NCBI RefSeq assembly: GCF_001636295.1 | Contig: NZ_CP014209.1 | Coordinates: 3,534,001 to 3,598,000 of the forward strand | DNA: 64,000 bases | Direction: 5' to 3' | DNA from: Isoptericola dokdonensis DS-3 | Lineage (GTDB): Bacteria; Actinomycetota; Actinomycetes; Actinomycetales; Cellulomonadaceae | Shown here: positions 34,300 through 40,663 of the stretch, piece by piece | Layout of the letters: every line of letters begins with the position of its first letter | Numbering within the stretch: position 1 is the stretch's first letter | The notes under the pieces: model-generated | The model's input: only the letters and a program-made list of their open reading frames with translations | Told to the model about the DNA's origin: nothing | Database searches by the model: none | Program-made: the position numbers and the translations under genes

Positions 34300-35220
34300 T
34301 CAGCCCTTCACCGCACCGGCCATGATGCCTGCGACGAGCTGACGCCCGACGAAGGCGAACAGCACGAGCAGGGGGAGCGTCACCAGGAAGATGCCACCCA
34401 TGACCAGGGAGTAGTCGACGAAGTAGTTGGCCTGCAACGACCGGACCACGAGGGGCAGGGTCGGGTTCTCGTTCGTGAGGATGATCGAGGGCCAGAAGTA
34501 GTTCGTCCACTGCTGCACGAAGGTGAACAGGCCGAGCATCGACGCGGCGGGGAGCGCCGCGGGCAGCGCGATCGACCAGAAGGTGCGGATCATGGAGGCG
34601 CCGTCGACGCGAGCCGCCTCGATGAGCTCGTAGGGCAGGGCCTCCGAGAGGTACTGCGTCATCCAGAACACGCCGAACGCGGTGACGAGGCCCGGGATGA
34701 TGACGGCCTGGACCTTGCCGTACCAGCCGATGTCGCTCATGAGGATGTAGAGCGGGATGATGCCGAGCTGCGTCGGCACGGCCATCGTGGCGATGACGAA
34801 CACCAGCAGGGGACCGCGGCCGCGGAACTGCAGCTTCGCGAACGAGTAGCCGGCCAGCGTGGAGAACAGCACGACCGACAACGAGCAGACGACGCCGATG
34901 AGGACGGAGTTGCCCAGCGCCTTCCAGAAGTTGATCGCGTCGGCGGTGATGACCTCCTGGAACTGGGCGAAGATGCTCGCGTCCGGGAACCACTGGGGGA
35001 TCGCGTTCTGCGCGATCGACACCGGGTCGGACGAGCCCAGCAGGAGCGTGAAGTACAGCGGGAAGATCGAGACCACCAGGGCGATGCCGAGGATCAGGTA
35101 GACGATCCAGCCGGCGCGGCGGGTGGCGCTCCCCGAGGCCTTGCCCTGGGAGCGGCGGCGGGCGGCGGCACGGGCGGCGCCCTTGCCTGCGGTCTGTGCG
35201 GTGACGGCGACGGAGCTCAT
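34300..35220 (-). CDS. cebG: Cellobiose ABC transporter permease, CebG (MalG-type)
   Basis: The 306-residue inner-membrane subunit has six predicted helices and the EAA loop 'YELIEAARVDGASMIRTFWSIALP' that docks the ATPase. N-terminal residues 1-35 are basic and Ala-rich. 'LVFVIATMAVPTQLGIIPLYILMS' and 'FTFVQQWTNYFWPSIILTNENPTLPLVV' are typical of CUT1 sugar permeases. The ATG overlaps the cebF stop by four bases (ATGA). No ATPase gene is in the cluster; in Streptomyces the shared ATPase MsiK serves CebEFG, and the same is likely here. Confidence 0.93.
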   Translation of the reverse strand: MSSVAVTAQTAGKGAARAAARRRSQGKASGSATRRAGWIVYLILGIALVVSIFPLYFTLLLGSSDPVSIAQNAIPQWFPDASIFAQFQEVITADAINFWKALGNSVLIGVVCSLSVVLFSTLAGYSFAKLQFRGRGPLLVFVIATMAVPTQLGIIPLYILMSDIGWYGKVQAVIIPGLVTAFGVFWMTQYLSEALPYELIEAARVDGASMIRTFWSIALPAALPAASMLGLFTFVQQWTNYFWPSIILTNENPTLPLVVRSLQANYFVDYSLVMGGIFLVTLPLLVLFAFVGRQLVAGIMAGAVKG

Positions 35221-36383
35221 CGGGCGTCCTCCCCGTGGTTCTGGTCCGAGGAGCCGGACGGGCGTGCGGTCGGAGGTGCGGGCGGGGCGGCGGTCCCCGG
35301 GGCGGGGCCGGTCGCCGTGCCGACGTGCGTGGCGGGTGCCGGCGCCGAGCCGGCGGCCCGCGCCTGGCGGATCAGCTCCTGCGTCTGCCTGCGGCTGACC
35401 TTCGGGCCCTTGGCGCCCGACGTGGAGATCCGCTGCGTGATGAGGAAGTTGATCATGCCGATGACGATGATGATGAGGAACAGCAGCCAGGCGACCGCGG
35501 CCGCCCGGCCGAACGCCTTCTGGTTGCCCCATGCGACGTCGTAGAGGTAGACGACGGTCGTCATCCAGTCACGGTCCGGGCCACCGAGGCCCTGCGCGTC
35601 GAACATGCGGACCTCGTCGAAGATCTGCAGGCCGCCGATGGTCGACGTGATGACGACGAAGATGATGGTCGCGCGGATCTGGGGGACCGTCACCGAGAAG
35701 AACTGGCGGATGCGCCCGGCGCCGTCGATGACGGCGGCCTCGTAGAGCTCGCGCGGCACGGCCTGCATCGCGGCGAGGAAGATCAGCGCGTTGTAGCCGG
35801 TCCAGCGGTAGTTGACCATCGACGCGATGGCGACGTGGCTGGCGACCCGGTCGCCGTGCCACTGCACCGGGTCCATGCCGACGAGCCCGAGGATCTCGTT
35901 GATGAAGCCGTACTGGTCGGCGAAGAGGCGGCCGAAGATCATCGACACGGCCACCGGGGCGACCACGAACGGGATGAGGACGCCCATGCGCCAGAACGTG
36001 GCGGAGCGGAGGTTCTGGTCCAGCATCGCGGCGATGACGATCGCCAGCAGCACCTGCGGGACCGAGGAGAACAGGAAGATCGAGAAGGTGTTGGCCAACG
36101 ACTTCCAGAACAGCGGCTGGTTGAGCACGTCGACGTAGTTCTGCAGGCCGACGAAGTCGCCCTGGCCGCCGAGCAGGTTCCAGTCGTAGACCGACACCAC
36201 CGCGGTGTAGATCAGCGGGAAGAGCCCGACGACCGCGAAGAGCAGGAAGAACGGGGAGATGTAGAGGTAGGGCGAGATCTTGACGTCGAGCCGGCCGAGC
36301 CGCTGCGAGAATCCGACCCGCCTCGGCGGGCGGTCCGAACCGCCGCGCGCGTGCGCCGGCTTGCTGGGGGACAAAAGTGCCAT
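35217..36383 (-). CDS. cebF: Cellobiose ABC transporter permease, CebF (MalF-type)
   Basis: The 388-residue permease has six membrane helices starting with 'LYISPFFLLFAVVGLFPLIYTAVVSVYDW' and the EAA loop 'RELYEAAVIDGAGRIRQFFSVTVP'. After the last helix ('AWLLFLIIIVIGMINFLIT') comes a 75-residue Ala/Pro/Gly-rich cytoplasmic tail ending 'GSSDQNHGEDAR', unusual for CUT1 permeases. It pairs with CebG to form the channel. The ATG has AGGAAG upstream. It follows cebE after 131 bases containing a perfect 15-bp hairpin. Confidence 0.93.
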   Translation of the reverse strand: MALLSPSKPAHARGGSDRPPRRVGFSQRLGRLDVKISPYLYISPFFLLFAVVGLFPLIYTAVVSVYDWNLLGGQGDFVGLQNYVDVLNQPLFWKSLANTFSIFLFSSVPQVLLAIVIAAMLDQNLRSATFWRMGVLIPFVVAPVAVSMIFGRLFADQYGFINEILGLVGMDPVQWHGDRVASHVAIASMVNYRWTGYNALIFLAAMQAVPRELYEAAVIDGAGRIRQFFSVTVPQIRATIIFVVITSTIGGLQIFDEVRMFDAQGLGGPDRDWMTTVVYLYDVAWGNQKAFGRAAAVAWLLFLIIIVIGMINFLITQRISTSGAKGPKVSRRQTQELIRQARAAGSAPAPATHVGTATGPAPGTAAPPAPPTARPSGSSDQNHGEDAR

Positions 36384-36424
36384 GACTGCTTCCTGTACGT
36401 CTCTCCGCTGACGAGGGGGCACGC

Positions 36425-36460
36425 GTCGGGCCGGTCGCCGGGGTGGGCGACCGGCCCGAC
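36425..36460 (-). terminator. Intercistronic hairpin between cebE and cebF
   Basis: GTCGGGCCGGTCGCC at 36425-36439 pairs perfectly with 36446-36460 around a 6-base loop. It lies after the cebE stop and before cebF. Such hairpins after binding-protein genes usually raise the level of the binding protein over the permeases by partial termination and by protecting the 3' end. Confidence 0.7.
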
Positions 36461-36514
36461 ACGGTGGTTCACAGGGCGCGGTGCGACGGGTGCCTCACCG
36501 GGCCCGGGGGTGCG

Positions 36515-37846
36515 TCACTGGATGACGTTCGGCACCTCGGCGACGGCCTTGTCCCAGGACTCGTCCCGGTCCTCGCCGTTGAGGTCGACGCGGTTGATGG
36601 CGTTCTGGACCTCGGTCTGGATGGCGAAGTAGTTCTTGCCCTTGAACGGGTTCGACGTGATCGCCTGGGCACGCGTCGAGAAGATCTGACCGGCCGGGGC
36701 CTCGCTCATGAACTCGTTGACGAAGGCCTGGACCTCCTCCGAGCCCTGCGCCTCGACCTGCGACGGGAAGGTGCCCGCGTCGACGAAGGCCTGCGTCTGG
36801 ACCTCGGGCGAGGTCAGCCACGCGGCGAGCTGCTTCGCGGCGTCGGCGTTGGCGCCGGAGGCCGGGACGGTGAGGAAGGAACCGCCCCAGTTGCCACCGC
36901 CACCGGGGAAGACGTCGGCGATGTCCCAGCCGTCGATGCCACCGGCACGCTCCTCGATCGGTCCGGTCATCCAGGCCGGGCAGAGCATGGTCGCGAAGGC
37001 GTCGTTCTGGAAGCCGGCGTCCCAGTCGGGCTGCCACTGCTCGAGGCCGGCCGACAGCTTGTCGTCGACCGACGCGGCGATGACCTGGTCGTAGAGGTCC
37101 TTGACCTCGGTGTTGGTGGCCAGGTCCTTGGGCTCACCGGTGGCCGGGTCCTCGTAGGCGGCCTCGAGCTGGTTGACCATGCCCTGGTAGGTGGCGAGGG
37201 CGCCGTCGAACCACGGCTTGCCGGAGGCCTCGACGTACTCCTTGCCGGCGTCGAAGTAGGTCTCCCAGGTGGCGGAGTCGCCGCCGATCCACTCGGCGAC
37301 CTCCTCGCGCTCGGACGGGAGGCCCGCGGCCTCGAGCAGGTCGGAGCGGTAGCAGATGGCCTCGGGGCCGATGTCGGTGCCGTAGCCGATGAGCTTGCCG
37401 TCGGGCGTGGTGGCCTGGGCGACCTTCCAGTCGACCCAGCGGCCGTCGAGCTCGGCGTCGGTGAGGTCGGTGAACAGGTCGGGGAACTGCATGAGCTCGG
37501 GCAGCCAGTCGACCTCGATGGCCTCGATGTCGGCCAGGCCCTCGCCACCGGCGGCGAGCTTGGTGGTGAGGTTGGTGCGGGCGTCGCCCGACTCGGCGGC
37601 CTTGACGTGCTTCACGGTCACACCGGGGTTCTCGTCCATGTACTGCTGGAGGAGCTCGTCGGTGTAGCCGAAGTCGTTGAAGGTCGCGACGGTGAGGGTG
37701 ATGTCCTCACCCTCCGCGGCCGGGCTGCCCTCGTCGGTGGGCTCCGCGTCGCTCGAGCACGCGGTGAGGACGAGGGCGAGGGATGCGATGCCGGCTGTGG
37801 CCGCGGCGACGCGGCGTGCCTGGCGGGGGCGGGTGCTGCTGAGCAC
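36515..37846 (-). CDS. cebE: Cellobiose-binding lipoprotein, CebE-like
   Basis: The 443-residue protein is a substrate-binding lipoprotein of the CUT1 type. Its signal peptide ends in the lipobox 'LVLTACSS', which is lipidated at Cys30, and the mature part has 'TVATFNDFGYTDELLQQYMDENPGVTV', 'WLPELMQFPDLF', 'GYGTDIGPEAICYRSDLLEAAGLP' and 'FKGKNYFAIQTEVQNAI'. It captures cello-oligosaccharides outside the cell for CebFG. GTG at 37846 follows AAGGGAG. It is the first gene of the operon, with a promoter and two CebR-like sites upstream. Substrate is inferred from the neighbours bglC and cebR. Confidence 0.92.
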   Translation of the reverse strand: MLSSTRPRQARRVAAATAGIASLALVLTACSSDAEPTDEGSPAAEGEDITLTVATFNDFGYTDELLQQYMDENPGVTVKHVKAAESGDARTNLTTKLAAGGEGLADIEAIEVDWLPELMQFPDLFTDLTDAELDGRWVDWKVAQATTPDGKLIGYGTDIGPEAICYRSDLLEAAGLPSEREEVAEWIGGDSATWETYFDAGKEYVEASGKPWFDGALATYQGMVNQLEAAYEDPATGEPKDLATNTEVKDLYDQVIAASVDDKLSAGLEQWQPDWDAGFQNDAFATMLCPAWMTGPIEERAGGIDGWDIADVFPGGGGNWGGSFLTVPASGANADAAKQLAAWLTSPEVQTQAFVDAGTFPSQVEAQGSEEVQAFVNEFMSEAPAGQIFSTRAQAITSNPFKGKNYFAIQTEVQNAINRVDLNGEDRDESWDKAVAEVPNVIQ

Positions 37847-37911
37847 GGTGACTCCCTTGTCTGGGTCGATACATGACGGACGTTCTGGGAGCGCACTCGT
37901 CGGCGACGACG

Positions 37912-37925
37912 TGGTAGCGCTTCCA
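37912..37925. promoter_or_regulatory. CebR-like operator 1, downstream of the cebE promoter
   Basis: TGGTAGCGCTTCCA is a 14-bp palindromic LacI-family site, differing from the published CebR consensus TGGGAGCGCTCCCA at two central-flank positions. It starts about 6 bases after the predicted transcription start of cebE, the ideal place to block transcription. Confidence 0.8.
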
Positions 37926-37937
37926 CGACCGACCACG

Positions 37938-37967
37938 ATGTTTCCCCTGTTCGGAGGTCCGCGTCAA
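37938..37967 (-). promoter_or_regulatory. cebE promoter
   Basis: On the minus strand TTGACG (37967-37962) and AAACAT (37943-37938) are 18 bases apart, a good vegetative promoter. Transcription should begin near 37931, giving a leader of about 85 bases that contains CebR-like operator 1. Confidence 0.6.
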
Positions 37968-38008
37968 GCCCTCGGTGGGACGGATACCGTGACGTGATGT
38001 CAGGAAAG

Positions 38009-38031
38009 AGCGTCTGTGCAGGTCAGACGCT
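38009..38031 (-). terminator. Possible terminator after the DUF2505 gene
   Basis: AGCGTCTG at 38009-38016 pairs with CAGACGCT at 38024-38031 around a 7-base loop, about 80 bases after the DUF2505 stop and ahead of the cebE promoter. The stem is short. Confidence 0.4.
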
Positions 38032-38034
38032 CGG

Positions 38035-38048
38035 TGGGAGCGCTTCCG
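38035..38048. promoter_or_regulatory. CebR-like operator 2, upstream of the cebE promoter
   Basis: TGGGAGCGCTTCCG matches the left half and centre of the CebR box and differs only at two positions on the right. It is 110 bases from operator 1 (centre to centre about 123), so repression by DNA looping between the two sites is possible. Confidence 0.7.
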
Positions 38049-38108
38049 TGACCAACATGTGACCTTGGGGTCGGCGGGCTCGCGAGCCCTCCCGTGCGCC
38101 GCGCGGCG

Positions 38109-38609
38109 TCAGGGACGGGCGAGCCACTCCCGGGCGGCCTGCTCCTCGGTGTCCAGCGCGCGGCGCACCGCGGTGGCCGCGGCCTCCTCGACCGCCGTCG
38201 CGAACAGCGGGACCGAGGAGCGCACGTCGAGCTCGTAGCGGTGACAGGTGCCGCCGTCCTCCGTCGCCTCGAGCAGGAGGCGCCCGGTCAGGCGCACCGG
38301 CGCGCCCGTGAACTCCACGACGACCGTGCCCGTCAGGCGGCCCGCCTGCCACGGCTCCCAGGCCTCCGTCTGGCGGACCTCCACCCGGTCGCCCACCAGG
38401 GGGCGCAGGTGCTGCGGGATCAGGTCCGTCGGCAGCGTCCGCCGCAGGGACACGGTGAAGCCCTGCGCGGGGTCGCCCGCGACGTCGACCTGGCCCGCGG
38501 TCCCCAGCTCCGGCCTGCTCGAGCGCCACCGCACGAACGCGGGGTCCGCGAGCAGGTCGGCGACCGCGGCGACCTCTGCCGCGTACGTCAGCTCCACCGT
38601 CAGGTGCAC
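38109..38609 (-). CDS. DUF2505 family protein (START/SRPBCC-like fold)
   Basis: The 166-residue protein has the DUF2505 order: 'VELTYAAEVAAVADLLADPAFVRWR', 'FTVSLRRTLPTDLIPQHLRPLVGDRVEVRQTEAWEPW', and a C-terminal amphipathic helix 'VEEAAATAVRRALDTEEQAAREWL'. Such proteins are predicted to have a SRPBCC lipid-binding fold and are widespread in actinobacteria with unknown function. The GTG at 38609 is preceded at 6 bases by TAGGGT, a leaderless start. It is divergent from the PdtaS kinase gene across 63 bases. Confidence 0.88.
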   Translation of the reverse strand: MHLTVELTYAAEVAAVADLLADPAFVRWRSSRPELGTAGQVDVAGDPAQGFTVSLRRTLPTDLIPQHLRPLVGDRVEVRQTEAWEPWQAGRLTGTVVVEFTGAPVRLTGRLLLEATEDGGTCHRYELDVRSSVPLFATAVEEAAATAVRRALDTEEQAAREWLARP

Positions 38610-38672
38610 CCGCTCACCCTACCGGCAGGCCCCGGCGCGGCGCGGGCGCCCGGCCGCCTTAGGCTGTGGGAC

Positions 38673-40157
38673 GTGTCTGCCATGAGTGACCTGATCGCCG
38701 AGCACACCGACCTTGCCGAGGGGGACGTGGAGTGGCTCCACCTCCTGGTGGGTGACTGGCAGATCGTCTCCGACCTCGCCTTCGCCGACCTCGTGCTGTG
38801 GCTGCCCACCCGCGACGGCCGGTTCGTCGCCGGCGCCCAGTGCCGCCCCAGCACCGGCGCGACCGTCCACTACGACGACGTCGTCGGCTCCTTCGCCCCC
38901 GACGGGCAGACGGGCCAGCTCGCCGCCGCGATGACGGAGGCCCGGGCCCAGCGCTCGCGCGAGCCGCGATGGTTCGGCGCGTACGCCGTGCGCGAGGAGG
39001 CGGTGCCCGTGGTCCACCGCGGCCGCGCGGTCGCCGTCGTCGCCCGGCAGACCAACCTCGGTTCCGGGCGCACGCCCAGCCGGCTCGAGCTCAACTACGT
39101 CGAGTCCGCCGACGACCTGCTCGCCATGGTCGGGCGCGGCGAGTACCCGTCGCCGAACGCCGCCACCGGTCCCCGCCGGGGCGCGCCCCGCGTCGGGGAC
39201 GGACTGATCCGGCTCAACTCCGAGGGCGAGGTGCTGTACGCCAGCCCGAACGCCCTGTCGTGCTTCCACCGCCTCGGCGTCATCGGGCCGCTCGTGGGGC
39301 AGTCGCTCGTCGAGGTGACGGCCGGCATCGTCGAGCAGCAGGACACCGTCGACGAGTCCATGCCGCTGGTCGTCATGGGCCGGGCCCCGTGGCGCACCGA
39401 CATCGAGGCCGGCCGGGTCGCGCTGTCCCTGCGGGCCCTGCCGCTGACGGACCACGGCCAGCGCATCGGCGCGGTGCTGCTGTGCCGGGACGTGTCCGAG
39501 CTGCGTCGTCGTGAGCGCGAGCTCATGACCAAGGACGCCACCATCCGCGAGATCCACCACCGGGTGAAGAACAACCTCGCCACCGTCGCGGCGCTGCTGC
39601 GGCTGCAGGCGCGCCGCATGGAGGTGCCCGAGGCGCGCGCCGCGCTGGAGGAGGCGATGCGCCGTGTCGCGACGATCTCCCTCGTGCACGAGTCGCTGTC
39701 GCAGAACCTCGACGAGCAGGTCGAGCTGGACGACATGCTCAAGCGGGCGCTGCGCCTGGCCGCCGACGTCGCCTCCACCCGGACGAGGGTGCGCACCGAG
39801 CAGTCGGGCTCGTTCGGCATGGTCCCCGCCCAGGACGCCACCCCGCTGGCGCTGGTCCTCACGGAGCTGGTCACCAACGCGGTCGAGCACGCCTTCCCCG
39901 ACCGCGAGTCGGGGACGGTCACGATCGACGTGGGCCGGGACGGCGACTCCCTGCGGATCGTCGTGGCGGACGACGGCGAGGGCATGCCGGACGGCATCGA
40001 GCAGCTCGGTCGCAGCTCGAGCAGCGGCCTCGGCTCGCAGATCGTGCGCACGCTCGTCACCAACGAGCTGCGGGGGAGCATCGACTGGCGGCCCCGGGAC
40101 GGCGGGGGCACCGAGGTGGTCGTCGAGCTGGACCTGCGCAGCGACGCGCACCGCTGA
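38673..40157 (+). CDS. pdtaS: PdtaS-type sensor histidine kinase
   Basis: PdtaS is a cytosolic kinase that phosphorylates the ANTAR regulator PdtaR, an RNA-binding antiterminator. The 494-residue protein has an N-terminal GAF-like domain (residues 1-150), a PAS domain ('GDGLIRLNSEGEVLYASPNALSCFHRLG'), and a HisKA_2/HATPase_c kinase core with 'EIHHRVKNNLATVAALLRLQARR' (His295/296) and 'LVLTELVTNAVEHAFP', 'VADDGEGMPDG', 'SSGLGSQIVRTLV'. It has no membrane segment. GTG at 38673 is supported by TAGGCT 7 bases upstream. It is convergent with whiB1, the same pairing as Rv3220c-Rv3219. PdtaR is not in the window. Confidence 0.94.
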   Translation: MSAMSDLIAEHTDLAEGDVEWLHLLVGDWQIVSDLAFADLVLWLPTRDGRFVAGAQCRPSTGATVHYDDVVGSFAPDGQTGQLAAAMTEARAQRSREPRWFGAYAVREEAVPVVHRGRAVAVVARQTNLGSGRTPSRLELNYVESADDLLAMVGRGEYPSPNAATGPRRGAPRVGDGLIRLNSEGEVLYASPNALSCFHRLGVIGPLVGQSLVEVTAGIVEQQDTVDESMPLVVMGRAPWRTDIEAGRVALSLRALPLTDHGQRIGAVLLCRDVSELRRRERELMTKDATIREIHHRVKNNLATVAALLRLQARRMEVPEARAALEEAMRRVATISLVHESLSQNLDEQVELDDMLKRALRLAADVASTRTRVRTEQSGSFGMVPAQDATPLALVLTELVTNAVEHAFPDRESGTVTIDVGRDGDSLRIVVADDGEGMPDGIEQLGRSSSSGLGSQIVRTLVTNELRGSIDWRPRDGGGTEVVVELDLRSDAHR

Positions 40158-40165
40158 CCGGGACG

Positions 40166-40202
40166 ACGAACGCCCCCCGCGCCGGGCGCGGGGGGCGTTC
40201 GT
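40166..40202. terminator. Bidirectional terminator between pdtaS and whiB1
   Basis: Bases 40166-40181 pair perfectly with 40187-40202, a 16-bp stem with six C:G pairs in a row and a 5-base loop. It lies between the two convergent stops. Confidence 0.85.
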
Positions 40203-40219
40203 GAGGTGTGGGTCGGCGG

Positions 40220-40468
40220 TCAGCCGGCGCGGCGCGCGCGAGCGGTGCGGCGCTTGAGGGCGCGGCGCTCGTCCTCGCTCATGCCGCCCCAGACGCCGGC
40301 GTCCTGGCCGGACTCCATGGCCCACTTGAGGCAGGTGTCGACGACGTCGCAGCGGCGGCACACGGCCTTGGCCTCCTCGATCTGCATGAGGGCGGGGCCG
40401 GTGTTGCCGATGGGGAAGAAGAGCTCGGGGTCCTCGTCGAGGCAGGCTGCCTTGTGGCGCCAGTCCAT
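40220..40468 (-). CDS. whiB1: WhiB1-type iron-sulfur transcription factor
   Basis: The 82-residue WhiB protein carries a [4Fe-4S] cluster on Cys9, Cys37, Cys40 and Cys46 ('AACLDEDPELFFPIG', 'AVCRRCDVVDTCLKW'), then the beta-turn 'GVWGGMSEDERRALKRR'. In mycobacteria WhiB1 is essential, binds region 4 of the main sigma factor and responds to nitric oxide. The identical Cys positions and the convergent pdtaS gene support WhiB1. The ATG has AGAGGAGA upstream. The 237-base upstream region holds two copies of an inverted TCAC/GTGA motif that may be operators. Confidence 0.95.
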   Translation of the reverse strand: MDWRHKAACLDEDPELFFPIGNTGPALMQIEEAKAVCRRCDVVDTCLKWAMESGQDAGVWGGMSEDERRALKRRTARARRAG

Positions 40469-40591
40469 GTCATCTCCTCTGGTCTCGACCAGGACGTGGA
40501 CGCGCGCCCGTGAGGAGATTTCTCAAGGGGGAGTCCGCCGTGTCCTGGTCCGGATGGCCCGGGTGTTCCGGGGGGTGGGATCTGCCTACCA

Positions 40592-40651
40592 GGGTCACAC
40601 CTCGTGAACCCCGGCACAAGGGGTTACGGTCACATTTCTACCGCGTGAACC
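40592..40651. promoter_or_regulatory. Paired inverted motifs upstream of whiB1
   Basis: GGGTCAC (40592-40598) faces GTGAACC (40604-40610) over 5 bases, and GGTCAC (40628-40633) faces GTGAACC (40645-40651) over 11 bases. The two units are 36-41 bases apart. They lie between the divergent whiB1 and the membrane protein gene, in regulatory position. They are not CRP-type sites, which would have the half-sites in the opposite order. No regulator can be named. Confidence 0.4.
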
Positions 40652-40663
40652 CTGAGGGATCCA

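Noticed and set aside
40592..40651. CRP-type (cAMP receptor) sites upstream of whiB1
   Set aside because: The half-sites are in the order TCAC...GTGA, the reverse of the CRP consensus TGTGA...TCACA.
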